DNA of 64,000 nucleotides from NCBI GenBank assembly GCA_030141605.1, contig JAQGDQ010000056.1:1-64000 (forward strand), read 5' to 3'. The position numbers were made by a program, and so were the translations under genes. Origin of the DNA: Tubiluchus corallicola (taxonomy: Eukaryota > Priapulida > Priapulimorpha > Priapulimorphida > Tubiluchidae). Under the pieces are notes generated by a model. That model was given only the letters and a program-made list of their open reading frames with translations, searched no databases and was not told where the DNA came from. The stretch's first letter is position 1, and each line of letters opens with the position of its first letter. Of this stretch, positions 24,259 through 36,459 are shown piece by piece.

Positions 24259-24951
24259 TAACCAAACTAAAGTGAAATCCTTTTTGGCCATAACAATTCA
24301 TCATCAGCACCTGGCTGAAGGAAATTAATCTTAATGATAAACATATTGCAAACATGCAAGAATGTTCAAGTTTTGAAAACATTTAAATGAGATGTACTAC
24401 AAAAAGTTTTAAACCCACTTACTTATATCAGTGTTGGTTTTTTACTTTTTAAAACCATTAAAATTAGAAAGATGTGCTGAAAAAGGTTCTAAACCAATTA
24501 ATACACAGACCGGAAAATGTCTGTAAAATTAAGCACTCCATTTTGTATTCTGCAGGAAAGATATGAAGACATTGAAGCAGATTATAACCAAGTGTGTGAA
24601 GAACTGACAGAATTAGAACAAAGATTCAAAGAACAAGAACCCAAATACAGTGCCATCATGGAGGAGCATCAGTTAGCAAAAGAAAAGCGAGAGCAAGAAG
24701 AACGTGAATTACAAATTAAAATTAAAGCATCCACAATAATTCAATCGTTCTGGAGGTCTTACAAGTGCCGTAAAATGCTTAGATCAAAGAGCAGGAAACA
24801 GAGGGGCAAGAAAGGTGGAAGGAGAAGTAAGAATAGTGGGAGATTAAGCAAGCAACGAAAAACACCCGGGAGTGGAAGGCAAAGTGGACAAGCAAAATCC
24901 CCATCTAGCGGTAGGCAAAGTAAACAAACCAAACCTGCCAAACGGAAGTAA
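18946..24951 (+). CDS. IQCD: dynein regulatory complex subunit 10 (IQ domain-containing protein D)
   Basis: DRC10 is a subunit of the nexin-dynein regulatory complex, which controls dynein arms in motile cilia and flagella. Coding exons are 18946-19236, 20027-20218, 20814-20968, 22008-22146, 22682-22915, 23766-23837 and 24556-24951; they keep frame and encode 492 residues (human about 450). Residues 40-97 match the N-terminal domain (SQRILAVIDETIGKLELV), 98-160 are Ser/Glu-rich, 162-213 match the DSCKNVLRLF block, 213-420 are coiled coil with the signature KIETELENWLQKYDQDMG (exon 6), and 421-438 form an IQ motif (IIQSFWRSYKCRKML). The tail is a Lys/Arg/Ser-rich stretch with GRQSGQ-like repeats, matching the basic tail of the family. 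The ATG is in good context. A possible polyadenylation signal AATAAA lies near 24988. Introns contain a small TA-flanked MITE. The gene looks intact. Confidence 0.92.
21287..21504. mobile_element. 218-bp MITE with long inverted repeats and TA duplication
   Basis: Imperfect inverted arms of about 60-70 bp (21287-21356 and 21444-21504) begin TTGACAAA and share GACCATGA and TATTGAAAGACAA. TA flanks both ends. The RNA or single strand would fold into one hairpin with a loop of about 90 nt. It lies in the DRC10 intron between 20968 and 22008. Tc1/mariner mobilisation is inferred from TA. Confidence 0.6.
24225..24258. repeat. AAT microsatellite
   Basis: A short run of about eleven AAT units in the last intron of DRC10. 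Confidence 0.9.
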
Positions 24952-25467
24952 TAGTGCCAACAACTGTAAAATAACTATGAGTACACTAATAAAGCTTACA
25001 TATTTGTCAAGAAAAGAAATAATATTAGATATAAATTGATATGCTCAGTTTTTTATGAGAAAAATTTCAATACCAATAAAATTCTGACTACTACAACTTT
25101 TCCATATCTTTGTTTTTGCAGCCTACAAAAAATTTATTTACACGTATAAGAAACACGCTCTGCACTGACTGAGGTTACTCTTGATGTGTTCGTGAAATGT
25201 ACAGCTACATTTAAGGGATTTATTTGCGTTTATACAACATAAGTGCACAAATGCTTAAAATTGCTAATCAATTTAAGACTTATTATTTTTTATTGTGATC
25301 AACAACAATTTAAAAAAATGACATAATTGAAGTTAACATGGACATGTTTTTTTAGCTTATTTTTCTAGTAATTTTAACAAATTAATTTAGCTAGTCAGAT
25401 CACTTAGAGATCACTATTATTCTTAGCTTCAGTACATGATTTCACGAACATATCCATTTCTGTCGAA

Positions 25468-27507
25468 TCAAGTTTTGCCATCAAATATGTAGTTAAGAGC
25501 TTGCTTTTCATCAGCGGTAATGTGAGGATGCCATAGATCAATCATTAATATAGCTCTGCATTCTGAACATCCATGCTTTCCTAAAATGGGTAAATAATCA
25601 GTTAAAAAGATGGATACTGCATCACTATAAGTTCTACAGGAAAAATTAAGAAGTTATAATTTTGTTCTTATAAAAGTTATGTACGATACGTGGTACATGT
25701 TAACATGTTTGAAAGTATGGAATTTATTGTAAAGAAAGAACATTCTAGAATTAATCTAGTCTTTTAGTATATGAACATTTAGCCCATGCCACATTAATGA
25801 ATGTTCTATTGTATTGCACAGTGGTGGAAGATGCTGTGGCTCAGTGGTTATGGCACTTGGTTGCTTTCTTTTCAATCTTTTCATTTTAACAGAAAACTTT
25901 TCCAGTTGTAAGGTGACATACGTTACAGATATAACAGTGAATTTAGTGTTTCCTTTTGACACCCTGTCGACAAATCTGTGGCTCCAAAGCATAAATGATT
26001 AACAATATTGAATTAATTGTATGTGTCTAAAAAAATTTTCGGACTATTTTCAAGAAAAAAATTATCTTTGACTGAAACTGTCATGTTGATTAACTTAACC
26101 CACAGGAAGCGAAAAGTTTTCCGCTAACAATAGAAACCAGGTGAATGTCAACAGCCAAAAAACAGCACCCAAATACAAGGTAATAACTAATTAGCTTATT
26201 CACACAAAAGTCAAGTATATACATACAGTTTACCCTGCAACGTTAAACAGCTGCTCAAAATGTAGAAAATCCAAATACTCACGGTTATATCTGGCACTGT
26301 GAAAGAAAGAGTCATCAAACAGCAGACACTGTCCAGTTTGCCATTGCCTTGAAATCTTATTGACCGTAAGCTCACATATCCCCTCTGGTACTTGTAAACC
26401 TAAAATTATCACAATGTTTTAGTACATAAAAGCTAAAACTAAAGCAAGTTATACACACTGTTGTAAAACTGGGTAAATTTAACATATGGTTTGTGGGGCA
26501 GTTTGTAATATTACAACACTATGATAACCTGACTCGGTTGTCCATTACCCTGCATGTTAATGACTAATTAACTAGACAATCAACACTAGTGCTTTACACG
26601 CATATAACATGCTTGCTACCTTGGTTTGATTTTAATTTTAATTTATAGTGATGTTTCCAAAAATTTAAATATTTATTTTTACCTGTGTAGTCATGATAAA
26701 TCTAGCAAAAAAATTAAATCATTTACGAAGTAAGACATACGCCATGCACAATGACTAAAATATTATAAGGTACAAGCTTTCATTACCGACGTGCAATCGA
26801 AGACGTATATTAGTAGGCCCACAGTGCTCTTCAGTTTCAGTTCCCGGAGCCAACACAGAAAACAGCACATTTCCAAACACATTCCTGTCCATTAATCCAT
26901 TTATACCGTAGATAAATGACATCGTATTGGGGCACATTCTAGTGTTTGAATCAATTAATCTGCCTTGATTGATCAAATGAAAAGCTCGCCATTCGCCTGA
27001 TGGTACACTGTTCACCACCCAACCAATATCAGATTTTGACACATTTTCGTATTCTTCAACAAACTCAGGAAAATGCTTCACTACTGCAGTAGAATCAAAT
27101 AAATTGGATATGTCAACATCCTGAGCCTCCCACCAGGGCTTAGCAAGTAAACCTGGCAGACAGAATACATTTGGCTTTTGGCGAAGCTGCGCCCCTTTCT
27201 CCAAATTTGCAGTTTTAGTTTTTTTGTCTTCAAAAGCTTGTTTTACACGACAAACATTCAACTTAGGATACTGCACACAGAATACTAGTAACTTGTGTTT
27301 GGCCTGCTTTTTAATATGCTTATAAGTAAAACATCTAACACAGTCTGTTGAATTACATAATGGCATAAATCCAATCAAATCTGTACTGTGATTGCCTTTG
27401 AATTTGCGTAGAATGAAACAAGCAAGACTTGTCACACAAATTACACTTACAACAACATAAAGTTGCCTGATGATAACAGGTATATCAAGTTCATGTAAAT
27501 ATTCCAT
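25468..27507 (-). CDS. aspartate beta-hydroxylase domain-containing membrane protein (ASPHD-like)
   Basis: This is a member of the Asp/Asn beta-hydroxylase family of Fe(II)/2-oxoglutarate dioxygenases, closest in layout to ASPHD1/ASPHD2. Exons in transcript order are 27507-26787, 26399-26283 and 25580-25468, giving 316 residues in frame. An N-terminal signal anchor spans residues 11-33 ([20 protein letters not shown]), then a luminal Cys-bearing linker, then the catalytic domain: [29 protein letters not shown] with the first iron-binding His, [14 protein letters not shown] with the second, and the C-terminal [20 protein letters not shown]. The start is the ATG at 27507; the codon before it is GTG. 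ASPHD substrates are not established and I do not infer any. The gene begins 140 bp after the POLR2K stop on the same strand and is convergent with DRC10. It appears intact. Confidence 0.9.
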
Positions 27508-27647
27508 CACAACGAAAGATAGGAACTGTTACGTAGCAAACTTTTACAAATTGTATAAATAGCTTACAGTCATACCAACTATTCTTTAACCACAAGAGAA
27601 AAAGCAAAAGCGAGCAATCAAAAGAATGTCATGCTTAATGCGAGTGA
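27508..27647 (-). other. 140-bp spacer between POLR2K and the ASPHD-like gene
   Basis: No AATAAA or ATTAAA is present on the minus strand between the POLR2K stop and the downstream ATG. A pyrimidine-rich run (CTTTTGCTTTTTCTCTTG) ending shortly before TTAAAG could act as a splice acceptor. This layout resembles intercistronic spacers of trans-spliced operons, but no spliced leader is known here. Confidence 0.35.
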
Positions 27648-27848
27648 CTATCGTGCATCAAACACAGTCATGCGTTTTGTTCGTTTCTTATACATGATTC
27701 GGTAGCCACACTCGCGACATCGGATTGGATCCCTAGCTTTAATTTCATTTTCTTGATGGCACTCGCCACATATATAAACCATTGCTGCTGTGGCTTTCAC
27801 AGGTTCTTTCTCTTTTTCAGTTGGCCCTTTTGCTTGATCTACCTCCAT
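27648..27848 (-). CDS. POLR2K: RNA polymerases I, II and III subunit RPABC4 (Rpb12)
   Basis: This is the smallest shared subunit of the three nuclear RNA polymerases, a zinc-binding protein that bridges the Rpb3 side of the enzyme. The 66-residue product ends in the nearly invariant family core: [20 protein letters not shown], then [15 protein letters not shown] and the terminal FDAR. The four zinc ligands are the two CxxC pairs. The N-terminal 25 residues are Lys/Glu-rich and variable, as usual. The ATG at 27848 is used; upstream in-frame codons are non-ATG. The coding region lies in a single exon. An upstream TTTCTAG could be the acceptor of a 5' untranslated exon. It is followed after 140 bp by the ASPHD-like gene on the same strand. 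Confidence 0.96.
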   Translation of the reverse strand: MEVDQAKGPTEKEKEPVKATAAMVYICGECHQENEIKARDPIRCRECGYRIMYKKRTKRMTVFDAR

Positions 27849-27861
27849 TATGATTAGCAAA

Positions 27862-30142
27862 AATTCACTTAAATGATAGTAGCTGACATTCAGATATTCT
27901 GCCCTAGAAATTCACAAGAAAGTAAAAATTTAAGTAGATTGCAAACTCGGTTAATTTAAAAGCTCTTCTTATCTGTGTTCAGAATACAGAACATTTGTTA
28001 AATCTAATAATGTATCTATTTTATCTTCATTAAAATTTGGCAATATATCGCAGAATTTTATTGGAATTTGAAAATTGGGAATGACCAAAGCTTTACAGAT
28101 TGTTTACGCTATAATATGAATGTATCTTGCGTGTTTGAGATGAATACAAATTTATTTCTATTTTTATCTCGTAAATACCAAACTTTGATATTTTGTCTGA
28201 ACTACGGACTTTTGAGCAAGTTAAGTCCTAATGCACAACATTTTTACATGAATATTTCAGAGTTCTCAAGCAGTTTAAACTGCTAAGCAGCTATGGGTTA
28301 GTAAGTAAGAGTAGTACACCATAACCGACACATATTCCGCATTTTAGGTAACACGAAATCAAGGAATTTTTGCTTTTAAGTAAAATTAAGTTTCCGATAT
28401 AAATTTTCCATCATAAATGAAAATAATTTAGTACTACATTAGCAATGTAACTACAATGTATTAAATCAGCTTCACTATGTCAACCACCAGATTTTTGTCA
28501 TCTAAACTTGTAGGAGTATTTCATTTTTCCTTAGAGCAAAAATGATGATCCTTTGTATTGCAAAGCACAATGTGTTAAGTTTTACAAGCCTGCAGATTGT
28601 CCCTTAATCATCAATAACTGCAATTACTAGGTAAAGCATAGTGAACATAAAGAATTTAATGTCAACATAGTATGTATGTGAAATTTGTTAAGATGGCCAA
28701 GGCTTTAAAAACAAATAATTTCGTTAGTATTAACATGAATTCCTATTAAAAGGAAAGGACAAGTCACTTAGCATGTTGGTTTTATTTTGCTGCTATCACT
28801 TAAACTTAGAAAAATGTAATAAAGAGAATTGCAAAGATATTGCATATAGAACATAAAGTTAATTTATACTACTGCTAAACAGAAATTTTTAGGCGCGGTG
28901 GGCATTTTAAGATTTCCACATACAGGTTGGTACGTCAAGCTATGGTTTTACACCAACCAGTATGGGTTAGAAATATGCATAGTGATGTGAATATGCCAGC
29001 TAACTAAGGTCTCTTTGCCCTATTTTTAGAACTACTATATATATCTGTTGTGATATTAATGATATCCTTGTAATATATTATCATTTTTGTTGTAAACATG
29101 GAATGTGTGGAAAAATAAGCTCTTGAATCTTGACTACAGTCTCAGACACATTCATAAATTTACTTAATTCACTTGCAGGCACAGAAGGGAAAGAAAATAT
29201 TTATGACTTTATGCAGCATTATACCTCCTCAGTATGCGTATTTTTTTCGTGATGTTTCTACATGCATGATGCAACCAAATGCTTTGAGAGTTTGACAAGA
29301 CTGTACAGGCCCTAAGAAACCAGTTTTTCGGCTGTTTTCAAACACCTGGCAAAAATATATTTGTTATGCTCCTTGAGTCTCTTTGTTAGTCTAGTATACT
29401 GTTTTGGCGTGCTAATGGATATTCTAAACACAGTAAGAATTTCATATCATTTACAAGCAACTTGAATTACGACTCACAACGACTCACAAAACGATTTCTC
29501 ACATGAATAGAGCCGAGACAAGATGAGAAATCTCACTTTTTCTGTGCGCTTTGGAATTTCTGCATTCCCTTACGACAAAGCTTACTATACAGTTATGTCC
29601 GGAACTAAATTTATCTAAATATTGTTGTCTATGCAGTTTGTTGGCAATTATATTGGCAGGATAGGACTATTTGCGTTTTCACTTGGGCGGGCCTTCATGA
29701 GACACCCTAGTGTGAAACAGACCTAAAACACAAACATAATCGTATGAAAGTGTAAAAATGATTATCATTAATTCCGGTAGTATTTTGTTTATTTGCCATT
29801 CATAATTGATATTCCGAATACAATAATTATAATCTGTTTCATTAAGAAGTAAGAAGTTCACAATAATCGGCATGCAATTATTTAAGCAAGAGCACAAAAT
29901 CTTAGTAACAGCAACAATAGTAGTCTTAGTACAAGTTTTAATTTGGATATAAATAATATTTTGAGTAATTAGCTTAGAAATAACGAAATTAGTTCAGACT
30001 TTTTGTTTGCTCTTCAAATGTTGTTCACACTGTAGAAAGCCCTATAATAGATGTATTTGATTAGAAATAAATACGGTACATTGTACTCTCATTTCTCTAC
30101 AGGCATAATCTGTAGTTTAGTACCCATAATTGAGTACAAGGC
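27862..30142. other. intergenic DNA, nothing recognised
   Basis: AT-rich sequence between the POLR2K promoter side and the 3' end of the VWA gene. Short ORFs here have no recognisable motifs and no clear element ends were found. Confidence 0.4.
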
Positions 30143-33100
30143 CTATTTAGAAATGGAAGCTGAATATAAAGCAAAAGCCTCTTCGGATGCGCGACAAGCT
30201 CTGTCATAGTTCGTGTCAAAACTGTAATTCTTTCCACTTGCTATACATTTGACCTCACTCCTGTCAACTGCTGAGCCAACGCCTTGACAATAGATAGATG
30301 CGCCAGCTAAAAAAGTGAACAAAATCATATTTGTATTTATTAAGGAAGTATAATTTTACGAAAATGGTTGACTATGGTTATATATGTACCTTCAACGACA
30401 GACAGATTAAAGAACCTGCTGGTGTTAATTGTCATTTTATAACACCCATATAGGCCCCGCTTTATATAAACTTTTTTCATAAACATATGTAGTATATAAA
30501 TCACTTATTATGGTTCTGAGACGTTTCAATGATGTGGTGTTTTGCACAGAGAACTGCGTTAAAGGAGAAGCTATAACCAAGTTAGAACAAACTATACGTC
30601 ACTTGTCACGTCAAAGATCATGGAGTTTCTTTTCCTTTAGGCTGTATATCTTCCTAGAGTTTTTAGCTAGGGCCACGATTTTGGTATATATAGGGGGGTC
30701 GAGATTCTGCAAATAGCTGATATGGACCAAATGCGTATGGGAAAAATTTCAAGTAAGGGGCGCAAGAACCGAAATTGTACCTCAGTCGGTCTTGATGAGA
30801 CGAATTGAATGGTGTGAGTTAAAACTGGTTAAACGCAAGGTGAAAATGATGTTTCGATTTTAGTATCAAGGAGTACATGAATGAAAGTCTAGATGGGTCA
30901 TATACAAATTGAATGGTGAACATTAATCCGCGTTTGATTAATGTTCACTTTAATTAGTGAATGCTAGTTTTTAATTTTCACATAACTTACAGGTCGCGGG
31001 TCATAACCTACTGGTCAAAAAGTGAGAAATTCCTACATATATTTCACTGAAAGTTCAAGGTATTAGTGCCGAGCACAACCTTATTTCTGCGCAGATCGTT
31101 AATTACCTTGAAAAACGCTTTTATTTGTAAATACGAAGCAAAAGCTGTCACCGAAAGTATCTTCTGTCACAGAAGCAGAATTTTACCACAGTTTTTGACA
31201 GGGTCGAAAACTTTCACTGGTATTAATTTATTCTTTCTTTTCCGTAAGCATTTTGCTTAATAATTCGTTAGCCTTTCAAGCTAGGGTGACGAAACTCACA
31301 AAAATCTTGGTAGTGTGGGGTAGATGTGCATCTGAGATTTTAAAAAGTTGTGAAGCTTTAAACGTCCAAGAGAACAGCCAAAACAAAAAATTTGGTACTC
31401 ACTTATGGTGACCTTTTAGACGCAGTGATCTAGGGACACAAAACTCACAGGACAGTTTCTAAGTAAAATCCCCAGTCCCAAAGTAAATGTTCATATGTGA
31501 CCCTAAAATGCCGGGTCAACAGACTATGAGTGGGCGCGTCTTCATTTATTTTACTTTAGGCTCTATCTGCTCGTATAATTTTTGCATGCTACGGTCACAG
31601 TTGTGGCTTGGCGAGATAGAAATTTTGTGCATAGCTCATTTGGGTACCAGATTAATTTTCTGCTAAGAGACAAAAATTGAAATTTAGGGTTCGGGCACAG
31701 AAATTCCTTGACGTTTCGCAGGCAGTAGCATTTATAGCAAGTCAAACGAAACGTCTTAATGAAATAAGTCGAATAGTATAAGTTCCTCTGAGATAGGTTG
31801 ATCTTTGACCCTACTAGGGGTCGTGAGACAAATGATTCCAACGTTGAGCGAAGTTAGCTTGCAGTATAATCAAATGAAAAGTATCGATGAGATATTTTGC
31901 TCGAGTAGTACTAGATGGCATAACATTGATTGGTTGGTCTTATGACCCAGGGGTCATAGGCTGAAAAGTAACAAGTTGCAGTTTCATTGTTAAGGGCACT
32001 TCCTAATTGATCAAGCTGTGTGAATTCAATAAAATTTAAATTATGACCTTCAGACAAAACCCTGACGTCATTTCAAGACCTAATTCTGCAACACAGATTT
32101 AGATGCGTCCTCACGCGCTTCATCTAAATCTGTGTTCTGTAAGTATTCAAGTCAGTTATTCAACGTCAATTGTCAGCGGTCTACGAGTTATTTTTAATTC
32201 CAATTACCTACACGACATTTAGGTCTAGTTTGACTTAGTGCAGCGAATATGTTAATATTACTGACCTCTGCGAAGGGATCTTGCAGCATTGCACGTGTTT
32301 CCACCGCAGTTTGACTTTCCGTCCGTCATGACAAAAACAGCTTTCGGTCCGACCTTACGAGACAGCATTGACCGAGCTTTATCTAAAGCTTTGTCCGTAC
32401 ATGTCTTTCTTCCACCTAATTTTAAATTTTAGGTTACAGTGTTAGTTTTACAGTTGCTATTGGTCACGCAGTTATTAAATGCTTGCGATAATCTAGCGAC
32501 TTTTACGATATGTATAACACGTCTTCCGGCAGTGATGTCCCGAAACCTGCAGCAGACAAGACAAATAACTGTGAAGTAGCTGCCTGAGCGATGGTATTTT
32601 TATGAGAACTTTCATACTGACTCCTCAATAAATTTCAATAGTTGCATGTTTTGCTTCTCTTGAAATATATTATTAGGCTTATTGGATCTTCTACCCCAGA
32701 TGGGATGACGATTTTAATGTCCAAATATAGGATTTAATGGCCAAAATTATTGTTAGATGATTTTCAATTGGATCAATCAACAAAATTAATAAACTTAATG
32801 GACTGGAGCATTCCACAAAATTTCAAGCATGCACCGTCCTGCTAAACTATCATTTTACCCCACTTTTAAAACTCCTGTCAGAAGCGCGGCCACGCTTATA
32901 GAGAAATTCTACGCAAGTTTTTTTTCTTCAAGTGAATTATACTAAAGGGTTCAAATGCTGCTTTGGTCCGTCAGTCCTAAAATTCCTCTATCCAGGGACA
33001 GGATTACTTGTGGATCAGCTGATAATTCTAAACACAGTCTGGCTGCATAGTTGTAAATAGAAACGTAATCAATCTGCCATGATAGATTCTCACTAGTGTC

Positions 33101-34048
33101 TACAAGTTCTTAGTAACAGGAATGAATATTAGTAGGTAAAAATGCTGTAGTTTTGATACGTTCTTTAATATTTGAAATCATTCTTCATTTCCTTGTGATG
33201 ACAGTTAGAAGTATATATATATATATATATAGTATATATTTTATTGCGGGACATTTATACCTAGCTGGTGCAACGCTAGCATGTTGTCTGTAGCACTTTG
33301 TGATTTAGACATATGTTTTGTAGAAAAAGAAAATTTATAAAAAACGATAAGAATTAATTTATTCACACTAGCAGTTTCTCATACTTTTATCCTAGATCCA
33401 GAATTGCTGATTTTCCTTGATGTTATTTTTTCTATCTGATCTCTTATGTGAAGAATGTGTCCAAAGAGCTGTACCCGTCTTAATTACAAGCTCACTTGCT
33501 TCAATAAGACCGTTACAGCAATTATATTTTTTCTAAATATTTCAGGCTTAATCATATTTCCTACTTTCTAACTGTAGCCTGGTTGCCCTCACCTTGTTAG
33601 TTGTTAAAAACAATATTACGAGTAAGCAAACAAACAAATAAAATTAATGTAAGATAAGTCAGCTGCGCTAAATGCTATAACTATCAAAAATTTTTGATAA
33701 AAAATTCTAGATAATTATTTTGCACGTAAATATTAAAAAATAACAACAAGAAGATTGCTTGCACTTGCAGATTCCGCATCTTGCGACGCTTGCAAAAATG
33801 TACCACTATTATCATAGCTGAGTAATAATTCAAACCTAAACTTACTCCTGAATCTCATTCTGTCCACATGTCTGATCATTTGAGAAGCCCTTGTGTAAGT
33901 GTCAAAGTGGAATTCCACATTTATGATGTCTGAGTAAGAAATGAAGCCCACTTTATAATTGAACCTGCTGTCAGCTGTCAACATCTTTATGTAATTCTGA
34001 AAACAATAAGCGATAATAATAATGCGCTTAATTCCCCCCTCTCTCTTT

Positions 34049-34119
<71 letters not shown>

Positions 34120-35047
34120 AGCATTTAGATAAATGAAATGTCCATTTATGTGCATATGCTGTTTGTACCACCTAACTGCGATCACCTTGAATGCGGCATT
34201 ACTGATGCAACGACGCTGCCATGCATAAACAATAAAAGTACACAAAAAAACTGCAAAAATACAAATAATAACAACAGTAACTCTTGCTTATTACCTTCAT
34301 TGCACATTTAGCTTGATGGAATCCTTGTGTTCCAACACTAGCGCTTTCGTCCATGATAAACACAGCATAGACATCAGCTTCTTCTCCTCCAATAGATGTA
34401 GGTGCCACGTCCAGCAAATCTCTTGTGAAATCGCTGATTTTCTGCGCGGTATCGCTTGCTAAAATTCAAATAAAAGCTAAAGTAAACCACTTTAGAAAAT
34501 GTAATTAAATTAACCGATATTAATCACGTTAAATATGTTTGCATTAATTAATTTTATTAATTAATTAATGTAAAATTTCAACAACTTACTTGAAGAACTA
34601 CCTCCTCCGTTGATGTCATTTCCATTATTTTCTACAAAATTGAGAAATGCTTAAATTCGTTTCATGCTGACAGGTCTGTTATTTATTTATATAAAAACTT
34701 GGCTGTCTTGTAGCTGGAATTTTTCGACGCCAATTATGAAAAATAGGCAAGGCAAGTACTGATAAGTAAGATTCAAATATCATGGATATATGACCCAGGG
34801 CATGCAAGAGTAGCGTTACACTTCTACTGCATATAAATACCATTCAACACAAGCTGAATGTTGCGCTCTTCATACAGCCTAAGCTTTTATTATTACCATC
34901 CATTAAAATTATCTTAATAAATGTTTAAATGTCGCCAGTATTATACTTACGATTCCCGCTAGTTCTGTCAAACAGCTTTCCAAAGTCAAAAGCGTTCACA
35001 GAATAGGTGAGTGTCAAAAACCACGCAATAGTAACAAGTCGAACCAT
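30143..35047 (-). CDS. secreted single-VWA-domain protein
   Basis: Exons in transcript order are 35047-34951, 34631-34590, 34458-34295, 33996-33846, 32415-32266 and 30306-30143. All junctions are GT-AG, phases agree, and the product has 255 residues. Residues 1-19 form a signal peptide (MVRLVTIAWFLTLTYSVNA). A short Asn/Gly/Ser linker follows. The VWA domain starts near residue 65: VYAVFIMDESASVG holds the MIDAS DxSxS motif, then NYKVGFISYSD, MRFRSGG plus TDKALDKARSM across the exon join, AVFVMTDGKSNCGG, and SIYCQGVGSAVDRSEVKCIA. This fits an adhesive extracellular VWA module as in matrilins, collagens and many invertebrate secreted proteins, but with no other domain. Cysteines may form disulphides. 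Ortholog unknown. The long intron 32265-30307 contains repeat material. Confidence 0.85.
31560..31850 (-). repeat. dispersed repeat unit, inverted copy
   Basis: On the minus strand this segment resembles the plus-strand units at 36470-36900: a CTAGTAGGGTCA block, then a TATACTATTCGA block, then TCATTAAGACGTTTCGTTTGA. A shared conceptual peptide pattern (PLVGS...NLYYST...KTFRLTCY against PLVGS...NLYHST...ETFHLIWY) makes the relation visible. It lies in the last VWA-gene intron. Confidence 0.5.
33200..33232. repeat. TA microsatellite
   Basis: A short TA dinucleotide run in the VWA-gene intron between 33846 and 32415. Confidence 0.8.
34055..34116. repeat. CT/GA microsatellite
   Basis: About 60 bp of pure CT dinucleotides in the VWA-gene intron between exons 34458-34295 and 33996-33846. 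It produces an artefactual Arg-Glu repeat in a minus-strand frame. Confidence 0.95.
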
Positions 35048-36390
35048 CTTGAAACAGAATACTCCTTGCCTGAAACAAGCGATTTTGTTTTTTTCGTTTT
35101 GATGCGTTCTGCAACAAGATTGTAGTGCTGCTGCCAGCAATTGTGGAACTATTAAACGGATATTATATAATTAATTATATATAATTAATTGTAGTAGGCC
35201 TAATTTTAGCTTGATCTACAATTATCCATAACGAGCTTTAACTGCTCATGTTATTTAGGTACATGATCGACATTAAATAAAATTGATCTTATTTTATCTT
35301 GCGAAGTTTGAATGAATATGACAGGTTGAGCTAAAAATGACCTACACCGCCACAACGATTTGAAATAGACTTACTTCGTTTATTGTCTTGTCTGTTACGA
35401 AGTGTCGCAGTGAGAAACAGACCCCTCTTGCCTTGCATTTATAGTAGGTAGAAGTTTTTATTACATGTGGGACAATTTGTTGAAGTGCATGAGGGCGAAA
35501 ATTAAAAATTTGCTTGATGCAGCACCTTAAAGACGAGATGTAGGTTAATGCTACCATCACTTCACCTGGAAAGCATCTGCCTTACCATAATTATATAATA
35601 CACATTTCACTTCATGTGTATTTACCATGCTGGCTTACCATGCTGAAAGTTTGTCTATTCACACAGACGGGGTTTGCTCGTAACTATTCATACAAAGCAG
35701 AGCAGTTTGCTCAGCATATTCACAGCAAACTACTTACTCGGGATTTACACAGATTACTTTCGCATTGATTGTCAACTCAGTTATAGTTTGATAACCTATT
35801 CTCAATGAAACGTTGAATATGAATACGTAAATCATTTTCTGAATTGTCAACATCAATGATAACTGAAGAGCAGAATTATCTAAACTGAAACTGAATCGCG
35901 GGCACACGGACAGTCTCAATAGTGACTGCTGATCAATAGGCCTGTACATCGTTTGACAGCCAGTTTATTATCACTGTTTTTAATGATAGGGTTGCTATCA
36001 TATCTGATTTGGCCCGGCCTTCTGAGATTCAGCCATACATCCGTAGTTGATCGGATTTTGAAAAGCTCTGAAATCTACTGATTTCAACCATCATATTGCA
36101 ATTAAAGTGGAAAAAATGCTGCAAAGCGAGTGTTATTCGGCTTCAGCTTTAATTTACATAACTAAACTAGCTTCAAAAACCTCGAAAACATCAGAAATAT
36201 ATTGGGAGGAACTGGGAAGTGTACACTGCTTGCACGTTTGCAAGTTTTCAACTATTTTCAATTTCAATTAGTTAAACTAGTTGACAATGTTTCTGACGTA
36301 GTCAGAAGCTGAAGATTTTGCAACAATAGTTATAAAATTGAGACTTAAAAATGAAAAGATGACAGTTTTCTTGAAAGTGCTTATTTTCTT
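35048..36390. other. 5' flank of the VWA gene
   Basis: Expected to hold the VWA-gene promoter. It includes a short AT-only palindromic stretch near 35160-35195. Short ORFs present here have no recognisable domain. Confidence 0.4.
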
Positions 36391-36459
36391 TTATTGAGTT
36401 CACCTTGCTTGAATATATGGGAAGTGCATTTCACAATGAAATCTCAGCATTTAACTGTT

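Noticed and set aside
33733-33846. In-frame extension of the VWA exon containing YDNSGTFLQASQDAES
   Set aside because: The donor at 33846 joins the exon at 32415 in phase and restores a normal VWA sequence (MRFRSGG plus KALDKAR), so the extension is intron.
33997-34245. Arg-Glu repeat protein in a 170-residue ORF
   Set aside because: It is the CT microsatellite read through on the minus strand, within an intron.
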